NCBI GenBank assembly: GCA_003053925.1
Contig: QBKD01000001.1
Span: 310,001-374,000 of the forward strand
Direction of reading: 5' to 3'
DNA length: 64,000 nucleotides
DNA from: Microbacteriaceae bacterium MWH-Ta3
GTDB taxonomy: Bacteria; Actinomycetota; Actinomycetes; Actinomycetales; Microbacteriaceae
A program made the position numbers and the translations under genes. Below the pieces are notes generated by a model. It was given only the letters and a program-made list of their open reading frames with translations. It was not told the DNA's origin and did no database searches. Of the stretch, positions 25,919 to 37,666 are shown piece by piece (positions within the stretch are counted from its first letter, which is position 1; each line of letters starts with the position of its first letter).

Positions 25919-26400
25919 ACGCACACCGAGGGACTCCACGAGCAATCTGCCAGGGCGGCGTCACCCACGAGGTTGACACCGGGGCCGACCGCCAGTGAGT
26001 GGCCCGCCAGAGCGTGCAAACACTTCACGCGGGTGGGCATGCCGCCCGCACTGATTCCCGCGATTTCGTCAACAACCTCGATGGCTTCGCGCGTCGCCAA
26101 ATACGATTCGTGAGCGCGCTGATACGCGGCGGCGAATTCGGGATCTGACCCCAGCTTTTCCTGCATTTCGGCCATGTACCCGTTGGCTTCCAATGTGGAC
26201 AATGCCGCGGTGGCGCCGGGGTGAGTCAAGTAGAAAATCGTAGGGAAAGGCTCGCCGTGCGACAGGCGCGGCTTGGTCACGACAACGGTCGGTGCGCCAC
26301 ACACGCAGCGGGCGCCGATTCCCAGCACATCGCGCATGGGCCGGCCCAACTGCAGCTGGCAGATTTCCAGATCGCGTTCGCTTGCGGTGTCCCAGTTCAT
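25894..26400 (-). CDS. DUF501 family protein
   Basis: A 168-residue protein of an actinobacterial family of unknown function. Recognisable parts are LEICQLQLGRPMRDVLGIGARCVCGAP, PFPTIFYLTHP and GGMPTRVKCLHALAGHSLA with several conserved cysteines and histidines that could bind metal. It normally follows ftsB (divIC) downstream of eno, as here. Its ATG overlaps the ftsB stop (ATGA, 26397-26400), so the two are translationally coupled. Confidence 0.88.
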   Translation of the reverse strand: MNWDTASERDLEICQLQLGRPMRDVLGIGARCVCGAPTVVVTKPRLSHGEPFPTIFYLTHPGATAALSTLEANGYMAEMQEKLGSDPEFAAAYQRAHESYLATREAIEVVDEIAGISAGGMPTRVKCLHALAGHSLAVGPGVNLVGDAALADCSWSPSVCVCAPDARG

Positions 26401-26825
26401 TCGGTGCCTCCTACGGCTGCGGCGGCATACGACGCCATTAGTGCGTCCACCCAGTTGATGTCGGTGTTTTCGACGGTCTTCGGCGCCACTGTGGTGGGCA
26501 CCGCCTCGATTTGCACATCGTTGATGACCAGGTACGAAATATCACCGGGATACACGTACAGCAGGCGCTGCCGAGCCTGGGCCTCGATAAATGCCGGGTC
26601 ACTCCAGCGATCGATGTCCGACTGAATTTCGGCGACCGCCGCAGTGTTTTCCTCGACCTGTTCCTGCAGGGCGGCAAGACGCGCGCGCTGTTCGAACCAG
26701 ATCTGCACGGGCTCGAAAAGGCTCACGACCGCGAGGATTGCGATGACCGCAACGATGATCCAGAAAAAACTGTTCTCGAGCGAGCGACCCCACAGGGGCT
26801 GACGGGTTGCACGAGGGTCGGTCAT
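26397..26825 (-). CDS. ftsB: Septum formation initiator FtsB/DivIC
   Basis: A 142-residue cell-division protein of the FtsQ-FtsB-FtsL complex. It has a short cytoplasmic N-terminus, one transmembrane helix (residues about 20-42, SFFWIIVAVIAILAVVSLF), an extracytoplasmic coiled coil (RARLAALQEQVEENTAAVAEIQSDIDRW) and the family segment DPAFIEAQARQRLLYVYPGD. It lies 82 bases behind eno, with a strong terminator in between, so it must have its own promoter or depend on read-through. It overlaps DUF501 by four bases. Confidence 0.92.
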   Translation of the reverse strand: MTDPRATRQPLWGRSLENSFFWIIVAVIAILAVVSLFEPVQIWFEQRARLAALQEQVEENTAAVAEIQSDIDRWSDPAFIEAQARQRLLYVYPGDISYLVINDVQIEAVPTTVAPKTVENTDINWVDALMASYAAAAVGGTE

Positions 26826-26860
26826 TGTTCAAGGGTAACAAGACCGCGCGCGTTAACGAG

Positions 26861-26888
26861 TGAACCCGAGGCCGCGGCCTCGGGTTCA
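26861..26888 (-). terminator. Perfect 28-bp palindrome, terminator of eno
   Basis: TGAACCCGAGGCCG and its exact complement meet without a spacer, so the real hairpin loop will use the central CCGCGG bases. It follows the eno stop by 18 bases. Confidence 0.85.
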
Positions 26889-26906
26889 TCCGTGAAATCA
26901 GCGCTG

Positions 26907-29503
<2,597 letters not shown>

Positions 29504-29509
29504 GCGCCC

Positions 29510-29515
29510 ATTCTT
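29510..29515 (-). promoter_or_regulatory. -10 box AAGAAT, leaderless promoter of hisS
   Basis: AAGAAT on the minus strand, then GGGCGC, then ATG 29503. It matches the NANNNT minimum and the 6-base spacing of the other leaderless starts, but the first base is not T. Confidence 0.45.
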
Positions 29516-29577
29516 TCACGAATCCGCCCGCGACCGAATCCCGCTCGAGAATGCTTCACGATTACCGCAAACGGTGG

Positions 29578-29583
29578 CACACT
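29578..29583 (+). promoter_or_regulatory. -10 box CACACT, leaderless promoter of the membrane protein gene
   Basis: CACACT is followed by GAAGAT and ATG 29590. The 6-base spacing supports this start over the ATG at 29551, which would be upstream of the transcription start. Confidence 0.45.
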
Positions 29584-29589
29584 GAAGAT

Positions 29590-30717
29590 ATGACGAAGAA
29601 ATCGAACGGGACCTGGGCGGAATCAGTCGCGGAAATTCGTGCGACATGGCGAGCCGGAATATGGCCTGTTCTGGTCGGGGCAGTGCTGCTGTTCAGCCTG
29701 ATTGGCGCGATTCTCTCGGTCACGCAGGATTCCTCGTCCTCGGGGTTGATTATCGAGAACATCGACCGCGGCCGCGCCGCGTATTCAATTGCCGCACTGA
29801 TCACGCTGATTATTGCGCTGTTCGCGGTTCCGGTTGTCCTCAACAATGCGCGCAAAGACGACGAGGCACCCGCCCCCGCGAACGTCACCCTGACTGTTGC
29901 GCGCGCCGTCGTGGCTAGCCTGGTTGTGGCAGCAACCCCGGCCCTGGTGATTGGTGCTGTTGCCAGCACCGGCACCGCGTGGGACTTCTGGTTAATTGCT
30001 GGAACCCTCGTTGTTGAGGTGGGCCTCTTCGCGCTGATGAGCGCCTTTATTCACATTCTGGTATCTCGCCGCGGCACCGCCGTGGTGCTCAATGCCCTGG
30101 TTGTGGGCACGTTAGCGGTGGGCCCGTTTGCGGTCGCAGCCGTGGTGGGCGCCTCGAATTCGGTCACCGTCACGCAGACCTACATCGGTATCGAGTGGAA
30201 CGAGAAGGACGACATCGACCCGGCCACCGGCTATCCCGAGGTCATTACGTGCATGGCACCCGAGGTGACCACGACATCGGCACCCAACTATGGCGCCGCC
30301 TGGCCGATTATGGCGGTGACCCCGTTCGTGACGCTGGCCGAAGCCGCACCTTTCCAGGAAACGTACGGCACCTATGACTATGGGTACGTCGAAGGCGACG
30401 TAGCAGCGGAAGCGCCCCTTGCGCCCGAGTATTCCGAGCCGCCGCGCCTGGTTCCGGGCGATGTGCTGTCGAGCATCGCAATGACATTCCGTGAGGCCCA
30501 GGTCAATTCGGTTGACCAGGAGGTCACCATCGACGAATGCGCAGCGGCCAAGGAAGGCACGACGGCCTACTGGCCCACCGGATACACGCCTACCGCCGAG
30601 GAACTGCGAGCGGCTCAGCCCGGTTGGTTGATTGGTATCGGCACCCATGTGGGTGTCGTGCTTGCCCTGGGGATTGCGGCGCTAATCCGTCATTCGCGCG
30701 CGCGTCGCCGCGCGTAG
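29590..30717 (+). CDS. Multi-pass membrane protein of unknown function
   Basis: A 375-residue protein. The first half has about five hydrophobic segments (AGIWPVLVGAVLLFSLIGAI, AAYSIAALITLIIALFAVPVVL, AVVASLVVAATPALVIGAVA, FWLIAGTLVVEVGLFALMSAF, ALVVGTLAVGPFAVAAVVG), then an acidic and tyrosine-rich extracytoplasmic region of about 130 residues with two cysteines (VITCMAPE and IDECAAAK), and a last helix before a basic tail (RHSRARRRA). I do not recognise the family. It is divergent from hisS. Its last 36 bases overlap the convergent mazG gene. Confidence 0.8.
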   Translation: MTKKSNGTWAESVAEIRATWRAGIWPVLVGAVLLFSLIGAILSVTQDSSSSGLIIENIDRGRAAYSIAALITLIIALFAVPVVLNNARKDDEAPAPANVTLTVARAVVASLVVAATPALVIGAVASTGTAWDFWLIAGTLVVEVGLFALMSAFIHILVSRRGTAVVLNALVVGTLAVGPFAVAAVVGASNSVTVTQTYIGIEWNEKDDIDPATGYPEVITCMAPEVTTTSAPNYGAAWPIMAVTPFVTLAEAAPFQETYGTYDYGYVEGDVAAEAPLAPEYSEPPRLVPGDVLSSIAMTFREAQVNSVDQEVTIDECAAAKEGTTAYWPTGYTPTAEELRAAQPGWLIGIGTHVGVVLALGIAALIRHSRARRRA

Positions 30718-31338
30718 CGCACGCTCGGCATCAATTCCTTGATCGCGGGCACGGGCTACGAGGGCGTACAGAAGTTCGCCCAGGTGCGCCTCGGATTCGA
30801 TGGCGGGAAGTGTAGCAAGGGCATCCGGATCCACGCCGAAATCGTCGCCGCGCTTTCCCAGAACCTTGTCGGCCAACTGCAGCGCGGGAAGACCCGTGGG
30901 AATGCCATCGAATCGGCTGGTGCGTTCGGGCTTTTCGGCGGCCTTCCAGGTTTCCCAATTGGCCCGAACCTCGTCGGCCGTATCGGCCTGAACATCGCCG
31001 AACACGTGCGGGTGGCGGCCCACCATTTTGATGCGCGAGGCTCGGGCCACCGCCTCGATATCAAACGGAGCTTTCGCATCCGTGCGTGCAATATCGGCGT
31101 GGAACAGCACCTGGTACAGCACGTCGCCCAGCTCTTCCAGCATGCCTGCGCGATCACCCGTTTCGATGGCGTCGATTAGTTCGTGTGATTCTTCAACCAA
31201 ATACTTCACGAGCGACTCGTGGGTTTGTTCCGCATCCCATGCGCACCCACCCGGAGCGCGCAACTGCTGCATGACGGCAATCAGCGCATCGAGTTCGGGG
31301 TGAGATTCGGCGGGAACGGCGGCGGGTTCGGTCGTCAC
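30682..31338 (-). CDS. mazG: Nucleoside triphosphate pyrophosphohydrolase MazG
   Basis: House-cleaning enzyme that hydrolyses non-canonical NTPs. The 218-residue protein shows the MazG pattern: GCAWDAEQTHESLVKYLVEESHELIDAIETG, then LEELGDVLYQVLFHADIA, giving the EExxE and ExxD magnesium site. The GTG start (MTTEPAAVPAESH) follows the mfd stop by two bases, with GGAGG inside the end of mfd, so the two are coupled. mfd-mazG adjacency is usual in Actinobacteria. The 3' end overlaps the convergent membrane protein gene by 36 bases. Confidence 0.93.
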   Translation of the reverse strand: MTTEPAAVPAESHPELDALIAVMQQLRAPGGCAWDAEQTHESLVKYLVEESHELIDAIETGDRAGMLEELGDVLYQVLFHADIARTDAKAPFDIEAVARASRIKMVGRHPHVFGDVQADTADEVRANWETWKAAEKPERTSRFDGIPTGLPALQLADKVLGKRGDDFGVDPDALATLPAIESEAHLGELLYALVARARDQGIDAERALRAATRARMTD

Positions 31339-31340
31339 GT

Positions 31341-34300
31341 CTAGTCCTCCCCGTGCAGGGACAGAACGACCGAAGTCACCCAGTCCAGCAACGCAATGCC
31401 GTCCATTTCGGACATGGGCACCAGTGCCGCGTCCATGGCCGCGATGTACTTGGACCCGCGATACAGACGCGTCATGCGCATTTGCCGCGAATCGGGCAAC
31501 GGCTTGCCCGCAACGCGCAGGTTGGGGCCAACTGTGACGACCTCGGTGAGGCCGATGGTAGCGACCAGTCGACGCAGACGAGCCACGGCCGCCAGGGTCA
31601 ACACCTCGGCGGGCGGCTCGCCAAAACGGTCGCGCAGGTCATCGAGTTCGCTGTCGATCGCATCGGCGGGCGCATCGGGGAATGACGCGGCCGAAATCTT
31701 TTGATAGGCCTCCAAGCGCAAACGCTCGGAATCGATGTAGTCCTCGGGGATGCGGGCATCCACCGGAATCTCCAGGCGCAGCTCCTCGCGCTCGTGGTGC
31801 ACCTCGCCCTTGAACTCGCCCACGGCCTCGCCGATCAGACGCAGATAGAGGTCGAAGCCCACGCCCTGAATGTGGCCGGCCTGTTCCGCGCCCAGCAGGT
31901 TGCCCGCGCCTCGGAGTTCCAGGTCTTTCATGGCAATCTGCATGCCGCCACCCAGGTCGCTGTGCTGAGCGATGGTCTTCAGGCGTTCGTAGGCGGTTTC
32001 CGACAGCGTGTGACCGCGGTCGTACAGGAAATACGCATAGGCGCGTTCGCGCGAGCGCCCCACGCGGCCGCGCAACTGGTGCAACTGCGATAGCCCATAT
32101 TTGTCGGCGCGGTCGATGATCAGCGTGTTGGCGTTGGGAACATCGAGGCCCGTCTCGACGATTGTCGTGGACACCAGTACGTCGTACTTGCGCTCCCAGA
32201 AATCGACCATGACCTGTTCCAGTTGGCTTTCCGAGAGCTTGCCGTGCGCCACGGCGATGCGGGCTTCCGGCACCAGTTCGGCGATTTTGTTGGCAGTTGC
32301 CGAAATGGTGGACACACGGTTGTGCACGTAGAAAACCTGGCCCTCGCGCAACAGTTCGCGGTGAATTGCCGCGGTGATCTGTTCGTCGGAATACTCGCCG
32401 ACAAACGACAGCACGGGGTGGCGTTCCTCGGGCGGCGTGGCCAGAGTTGACATCTCGCGAATACCCGCCACCGCCATCTCGAGCGTTCGCGGGATGGGCG
32501 TGGCACTCATGGCCAGCACATCGACATTGTGCTTGAGCTTCTTCAGCTGGTCTTTGTGTTCGACACCGAAACGCTGTTCCTCGTCGATAATCACCAGGCC
32601 CAGATCTTTGAACGCAATAGTGGAGCCCAGCAGACGGTGGGTACCGATAACGACATCGAGCGATCCGTCGGCCAGCGACTCGACAACGTGCTTTGCTTCT
32701 TTGTCCGTCTGGAAGCGCGACAGTGGCGCAAGCGTGACAGGGAAACCGCTGAAGCGCTCGCGGAAGGTTTCCGTGTGCTGGCGCACCAACAGTGTGGTGG
32801 GCACGATGACGGCAACCTGCTTGCCCGCCATGACGGCCTTGAACGCGGCGCGGATCGCGACCTCGGTCTTGCCGAAGCCCACATCGCCCGCCAACAGGCG
32901 ATCCATCGGTATGGGCCGCTCCATGTCGGCCTTAATTTCCTGGATGGTCGTCAGCTGGTCTTCTGTTTCCGCATATGGGAATGCATCTTCCAGTTCGCGC
33001 TGCCACGGCGTATCGGCCGGGAAACTGAAGCCCACCGAGTTCTGGCGTGCGGCATACAGCTTGACCAATTCGACCGCGATATCGCGCACGGCCTTGCGGG
33101 CACGGCCCTTCGTGGCCGACCAATCCGAACCGCCCATCTTCGACAGCGTGGGATCCTCGCCGCCAACATAGCGAGTCAGTAGACCCAGCTGATCGGTGGG
33201 AACGTACAACTTGTCGCCCGGATACCCGCGCTTGCTGGGCGCGTATTCAATGACCAAGTACTCGCGCTTCGACTTCTGCTTGGTGCGCGCGTTGGTCACC
33301 ACTTCACGTTCCACGAGTTCGAGGAACTTGCCGATGCCGTGCGTTTCGTGCACCACGAAGTCGCCCTTGTTCAGCGCCAACGGGTCGACGGTGTTCTTCC
33401 GACGAGTCGCCAACCTCGTGTTTGCGCGCGCCCCACGGTTTTCGCGCCGACCAAAGAACTCGGCCTCGGACACCAGAACCAGGCCGGGACCGGTGGCGGG
33501 CGACGCGGGAAGCTCCACACCGTGATCGATGTTGCCCTTCAGCAGGAACACCACACCGGGTTCCACCACCTCCGGAATTTCGTCAACAATTCGACCCGCC
33601 AGGCCCGCCTCGGCCAGCAAATCCCGCGCGCGCTCGAGCAGACCCTGCCCCGCGATCACCACCGCGATACGCATGCCCGCGCCGGCACGTTCGCCGAGGA
33701 ACCGCACGGCGCCGTCCGGGTCGCCCGCAAACGACGGGATCGATACCGAGTCGACGCGGTCCTCCAGACCGCTGTCGAACGCGGTAATGGTGAAATAGTC
33801 GCGCTGGGCGATGGCGGCCCGGAATTCATCGAGGCCAATGAAGTCGGCCGCACCCAGATCGATGGGGGCATCGGCGCCGTGGGCCGCAATCTGCCAGGCC
33901 GCACCCAGGAACTCACGGTTGGTGGTGCGCAGGCTTTCGGCGCGGGCACGCACACGTTCGGGCGCCACCACAATGACCGTGGCGGTCGTGTCGAAATAGT
34001 CGGTCAGGGGAACCACGTGTTCCACCAGCGCGGGCAGCAATGATTCCATGCCCGCCACCGGGATGCCCTCGGAAATGGGGTCGGTCATCGACTTCAACGA
34101 CGGCACCGTCTCGCCCAACATCTTCGCGCGCTGGCGAACCTCGGGCGACAGGGGAATCTCGCGCACCGGCAAGCACTCCACGCGCTTCACCGGCAGCAAC
34201 GAACGCTGATCGGCCACCGAGAACTCGCGAATCTCGTCAATCTCGTCACCGAAAAAGTCCACACGCACGGGGTGGGCAGCCAACGGCGGGAACACGTCGA

Positions 34301-34811
34301 CAATGCCGCCGCGCACCGCGATTTCGCCACGTCGCGTGACCATGTCCACGCGCTGATACCCCGCCTCGAGCAACTGGCGCGTGGTGCCCAACAAATCCGA
34401 ACGGCCACCCACCGACAGCACAATCGTGCGCGCGTCCGTGAGATTCGACGCCAACGGCTGCAGCGCGGCACGAACACTGGCAATTACCACCAGGCTGCGC
34501 GTGCCATTCCACGCGTGCAGTTCCCGCAGCACGGCAAATCGCGTACCCACGGTCTCGGACGACGGGCTCAGCCGTTCGTGCGGCAGTGTCTCCCACGACG
34601 GAAAGACGATAGCGCGAACACCCCAGGTTCCCAACGACTCGGCCAGCGCCTCGGCTTCACGACCCGTGGCCGTGACCACCAACACCACACGCGGCGTGCG
34701 ACACAGTGCCGCGATGGCCGGAGCCCGCAGGCCATCTTCCATCGATAACGCTGGTCCGCGCAGAGTGCGCCACATCGGCTCGATAACAGAAGACAGATTG
34801 GCGAGGCTCAC
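31341..34811 (-). CDS. mfd: Transcription-repair coupling factor
   Basis: A 1156-residue ATP-dependent translocase that removes RNA polymerase stalled at DNA damage and recruits UvrA. Domain order is as expected: N-terminal UvrB-like module (residues about 1-350), RNA polymerase interaction domain near residues 480-560 (FVVHETHGIGKFLELVEREV, REYLVIEYA), RecG-like helicase domains with Walker A GDVGFGKTEVAIRAAF and DEEQ in IIDEEQRFGVEHKD, the RGRVGRSRERAYAYF motif, and a C-terminal TRCF domain. The start is GTG 34811, 6 bases after a TAGAAT box, so mfd can be transcribed without the upstream pth-rplY message. Confidence 0.97.
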   Translation of the reverse strand: MSLANLSSVIEPMWRTLRGPALSMEDGLRAPAIAALCRTPRVVLVVTATGREAEALAESLGTWGVRAIVFPSWETLPHERLSPSSETVGTRFAVLRELHAWNGTRSLVVIASVRAALQPLASNLTDARTIVLSVGGRSDLLGTTRQLLEAGYQRVDMVTRRGEIAVRGGIVDVFPPLAAHPVRVDFFGDEIDEIREFSVADQRSLLPVKRVECLPVREIPLSPEVRQRAKMLGETVPSLKSMTDPISEGIPVAGMESLLPALVEHVVPLTDYFDTTATVIVVAPERVRARAESLRTTNREFLGAAWQIAAHGADAPIDLGAADFIGLDEFRAAIAQRDYFTITAFDSGLEDRVDSVSIPSFAGDPDGAVRFLGERAGAGMRIAVVIAGQGLLERARDLLAEAGLAGRIVDEIPEVVEPGVVFLLKGNIDHGVELPASPATGPGLVLVSEAEFFGRRENRGARANTRLATRRKNTVDPLALNKGDFVVHETHGIGKFLELVEREVVTNARTKQKSKREYLVIEYAPSKRGYPGDKLYVPTDQLGLLTRYVGGEDPTLSKMGGSDWSATKGRARKAVRDIAVELVKLYAARQNSVGFSFPADTPWQRELEDAFPYAETEDQLTTIQEIKADMERPIPMDRLLAGDVGFGKTEVAIRAAFKAVMAGKQVAVIVPTTLLVRQHTETFRERFSGFPVTLAPLSRFQTDKEAKHVVESLADGSLDVVIGTHRLLGSTIAFKDLGLVIIDEEQRFGVEHKDQLKKLKHNVDVLAMSATPIPRTLEMAVAGIREMSTLATPPEERHPVLSFVGEYSDEQITAAIHRELLREGQVFYVHNRVSTISATANKIAELVPEARIAVAHGKLSESQLEQVMVDFWERKYDVLVSTTIVETGLDVPNANTLIIDRADKYGLSQLHQLRGRVGRSRERAYAYFLYDRGHTLSETAYERLKTIAQHSDLGGGMQIAMKDLELRGAGNLLGAEQAGHIQGVGFDLYLRLIGEAVGEFKGEVHHEREELRLEIPVDARIPEDYIDSERLRLEAYQKISAASFPDAPADAIDSELDDLRDRFGEPPAEVLTLAAVARLRRLVATIGLTEVVTVGPNLRVAGKPLPDSRQMRMTRLYRGSKYIAAMDAALVPMSEMDGIALLDWVTSVVLSLHGED

Positions 34812-34817
34812 CTGCCG

Positions 34818-34823
34818 ATTCTA
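34818..34823 (-). promoter_or_regulatory. -10 box TAGAAT, leaderless promoter of mfd
   Basis: On the minus strand TAGAAT is followed by CGGCAG and the GTG at 34811. It sits in the 25-base gap after pth, an internal promoter within a same-strand cluster. Confidence 0.6.
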
Positions 34824-34836
34824 CTCAGCGCCGCCG

Positions 34837-35418
34837 TTAGCCCTTCGCCGTGTGCACGCGCAACTGGGCCTTTGTTAGGCCGTCCACCACGATGCGCTCC
34901 ACCGCGTCAGCGGCATCGACGATGAGGTTCGGCAGCACCTCGCGTTCGGCCTTGGAAAAGCCCTCTAGAACGTGATCGGCCGCGTCCTTACGGCCGGCAG
35001 GACGACCCACACCCACACGCACGCGCAAGAAATCGGCACCTATCGCGCCAATGATCGACCGCACGCCGTTCTGACCACCGTGACCGCCGCCCAACTTCAG
35101 GCGCACCGAATCGAACGGCAAATCAATGTCGTCGTGAATGATGATGACCCGCTCGGGGCTGACATCGAAATATTTGACCAACCCGCCTACGGGGCCTCCG
35201 GAGGTATTCATATAGCTCAACGGAGTGGCCACAATAATTTTGTCGGTGCCGTGGCGGAAACGGCCCTCGGCCACCATGGCATTCGCCTTGTGACGCTTCA
35301 GAGTAAGCCCGAGGTCGGCGCACAACTGCGCCACCACCATCTGGCCCACATTATGACGATGCGTGGCGTAGTCGGGTCCGGGGTTACCGAGCCCGACTAC
35401 AAGCCACGCATCAGACAT
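34837..35418 (-). CDS. pth: Peptidyl-tRNA hydrolase
   Basis: Recycles tRNA by cleaving peptidyl-tRNA released from the ribosome. The 193-residue protein has VVGLGNPGPDYATHRHNVGQM with the catalytic histidine, TPLSYMNTSGGPV, and IIIHDDIDLPFDSVRLKLGGGHGGQNGVRSI. Standard length. It is 13 bases behind rplY (bL25), a conserved pairing, and 25 bases ahead of mfd. Confidence 0.96.
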   Translation of the reverse strand: MSDAWLVVGLGNPGPDYATHRHNVGQMVVAQLCADLGLTLKRHKANAMVAEGRFRHGTDKIIVATPLSYMNTSGGPVGGLVKYFDVSPERVIIIHDDIDLPFDSVRLKLGGGHGGQNGVRSIIGAIGADFLRVRVGVGRPAGRKDAADHVLEGFSKAEREVLPNLIVDAADAVERIVVDGLTKAQLRVHTAKG

Positions 35419-35431
35419 TGGGGGCTAAGGC

Positions 35432-36004
35432 CTAGGCCTCGGCTGCAACATCGGCAGCGTGAGCAGCAGGCGCTGCAACCAGGCTGACGATAACGGTTGC
35501 GGGGTCGAAGTGCAGGGTTGCACCGACGGGCAGCGCGATGTCACCAGCGGTGATGTGTGCGTGCTCCTTCAGACCCGTGACATCAACCGAGATGGTCTCG
35601 GGGATGTGCAGGGCTTCGGCCTCCATGGTGACGGCAGCGTGCTCGAGAACTGCGATGGCGCCCGAGAAGGGGGTTCCGACGATGTGAACGGGAACGTTCA
35701 CGGTCACGGTCTCGCCCTTGACAACGACCAGCAGGTCAACGTGCTCGATGATCTGGCGTACGGGGTCCTTCTGGACATCCTTGACGAGGACGAGATGCGT
35801 GTCCTTGCCCACGGTCAGTTCGATGATGGGGTTCTTGTGACGCACCAGCAGGGTGGTCTCGTGGTTGGGGAGGGTCACGTGGATGGGGTCTCCGCCGTGG
35901 CCGTAGATTACGGCAGGAATCTGGCCGATTGCGCGAAGCTTGCGCGCAGCGCCCTTACCAAAGTTGGTGCGGGCTTCGCCGACCATTGCGTGCTGTTCAG
36001 ACAT
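35432..36004 (-). CDS. rplY: 50S ribosomal protein bL25 (long, TL5/Ctc type)
   Basis: 5S rRNA-binding protein of the large subunit. The 190-residue form carries the N-terminal L25 domain (VGEARTNFGKGAARKLRAIGQIPAVIYGHGGDP) and the C-terminal beta-rich Ctc domain (PVHIVGTPFSGAIAVLEHA, LHIPETISVDVTGLKEHAHI), ending in a short Ala-rich tail. GAAGG lies upstream of the ATG. It heads the rplY-pth cluster; the divergent gnd gene starts 186 bases away and their promoters lie between. Confidence 0.96.
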   Translation of the reverse strand: MSEQHAMVGEARTNFGKGAARKLRAIGQIPAVIYGHGGDPIHVTLPNHETTLLVRHKNPIIELTVGKDTHLVLVKDVQKDPVRQIIEHVDLLVVVKGETVTVNVPVHIVGTPFSGAIAVLEHAAVTMEAEALHIPETISVDVTGLKEHAHITAGDIALPVGATLHFDPATVIVSLVAAPAAHAADVAAEA

Positions 36005-36153
36005 AGGTGTATTGCCTTCGTGTAGAGGGGCTGGGCCCCGGTGTGTTTTCTACTCGAACGCCGGAAAGCGTGAGGAAAGACCGAAAGCCCATCCACCGCG
36101 TCGATTACGGGAACTGTGTTCCCCTCGCCGAAGTTCTCCCTCAGCATACCCGA

Positions 36154-36159
36154 TAGGCT
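36154..36159 (+). promoter_or_regulatory. Putative -10 box TAGGCT of gnd
   Basis: TAGGCT lies 37 bases before the chosen gnd ATG in the rplY/gnd intergenic region, giving a leader of about 30 bases that includes AAGGAG. No clear -35 box. Confidence 0.4.
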
Positions 36160-36190
36160 GGAATCTCAGTTTTCGGCAAGGAGAATGCAG

Positions 36191-37630
36191 ATGTCACAGG
36201 CAAATATTGGTGTTGTAGGGCTCGCGGTTATGGGATCGAACCTGGCCCGCAACCTCGCAAGCCGCGAAGGCAACACGGTTGCCATTTACAACCGTTCGTA
36301 TGACAAGACCGAAGCGCTCGTTGCTGCACACCCCGAAGCCAACTTCGTGGCTGCCCAGACCATTCAGGAATTCGCGGCCAGCCTGTCCGCGCCTCGTACC
36401 GCCATCATCATGGTGAAGGCTGGCGCGGGAACCGACGCCGTGATTGACCAGCTGTGCCAGGTATTCGAACCCGGCGACATCATTGTGGACGGCGGCAACG
36501 CCCTGTTCACCGACACCATTCGCCGCGAGGCCGCCGTGCGCGCCACCGGAATCAACTTTGTGGGCGCCGGAATCTCGGGTGGCGAAGAGGGCGCACTGAC
36601 TGGCCCCTCGATCATGCCCGGTGGTTCGGCGGAGGCCTGGGAAACCCTGGGACCCATCCTGCGTTCGATTGCCGCAATCGCCGAGGGCGAGCCCTGCGTG
36701 ACCCACGTGGGAACCGACGGCGCCGGCCACTTTGTCAAGATGATTCACAACGGCATCGAGTACGCCGACATGCAGTTGATCGCCGAGGCCTATGACCTGA
36801 TTCGCCGTGGAACCGGCAAGTCTCCCGCACAGATTGCCGACATCTTCGCCGAATGGAACACGGGCGAACTGGAGTCGTACCTGATTGAGATCACCGCCGA
36901 GGTTCTGCGCCAGGTTGATGCAAGCACGGGCAAGCCCCTGGTGGATGTAATCGTGGACGAGGCCGGCAGCAAGGGCACCGGCGTGTGGACCGTGCAGACC
37001 GCGCTGTCGCTGGGAACCCCCGTTTCGGGAATCGCCGAGGCCGTGTTTGCTCGCGGACTGTCGTCGCACCCCGAACAGCGCGCCTTGGCCGCGAACTTCC
37101 CCGGTCCCGACAACTTCAGCGTTGCCGACGAAGACGCCTTCATCGAGGACGTGCGCCAGGCTCTTTATGCCTCGAAGATTGTGGCCTACTCGCAGGGCTT
37201 CGACGCTATTCGCGCCGGCGCTGCCGAATATAACTGGACCATCAACCTGGGTGAGGTCGCTCGTATCTGGCGTGGCGGCTGCATCATTCGCGCCCAGTTC
37301 CTGAACCGCATCACCGAGGCCTACCGTGCCGACGAATCGCTGGCGCTGCTGATGGCCGCACCGTACTTCGCCGACGCCGTCGCTACCGCACAGTCGGCAT
37401 GGCGCCGCGTGGTCATCGCCGCAACGCAGGCCGGCATCCCCGCCCCCGCGTTCGGATCCTCGCTGTCGTACTACGACGGCCTGCGCGCCGACCGCCTGCC
37501 CGCCGCAGTGGTGCAGGGCCAGCGCGACTTCTTTGGCGCACACACCTACCGCCGCGTGGACAAGGACGGCACCTTCCACACGCAGTGGTCGGGCGACCGC
37601 ACCGAGATCTCGGCAGTCGACACCCACTAG
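36191..37630 (+). CDS. gnd: 6-phosphogluconate dehydrogenase (decarboxylating)
   Basis: Oxidises 6-phosphogluconate to ribulose 5-phosphate and CO2 with NADP, in the pentose phosphate pathway. The 479-residue protein has the dinucleotide fold IGVVGLAVMGSNLARNLA, AGISGGEEGALTGPSIMPGG, the signature HFVKMIHNGIEYADMQLIAEAY and the C-terminal HTQWSGDRTEI. ATG 36191 is chosen because AAGGAG is 7 bases upstream; ATG 36185 is two codons earlier. Divergent from rplY. It makes ribose phosphate used by prs at 42.5 kb. Confidence 0.96.
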   Translation: MSQANIGVVGLAVMGSNLARNLASREGNTVAIYNRSYDKTEALVAAHPEANFVAAQTIQEFAASLSAPRTAIIMVKAGAGTDAVIDQLCQVFEPGDIIVDGGNALFTDTIRREAAVRATGINFVGAGISGGEEGALTGPSIMPGGSAEAWETLGPILRSIAAIAEGEPCVTHVGTDGAGHFVKMIHNGIEYADMQLIAEAYDLIRRGTGKSPAQIADIFAEWNTGELESYLIEITAEVLRQVDASTGKPLVDVIVDEAGSKGTGVWTVQTALSLGTPVSGIAEAVFARGLSSHPEQRALAANFPGPDNFSVADEDAFIEDVRQALYASKIVAYSQGFDAIRAGAAEYNWTINLGEVARIWRGGCIIRAQFLNRITEAYRADESLALLMAAPYFADAVATAQSAWRRVVIAATQAGIPAPAFGSSLSYYDGLRADRLPAAVVQGQRDFFGAHTYRRVDKDGTFHTQWSGDRTEISAVDTH

Positions 37631-37666
37631 GTTCACGCAATCGCGGGTGCTGGGGCGGCAGAAAAC

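Noticed and set aside
36194-37636. 480-codon antisense frame over gnd
   Set aside because: Full antisense overlap with a confident gene and no domain; shadow.
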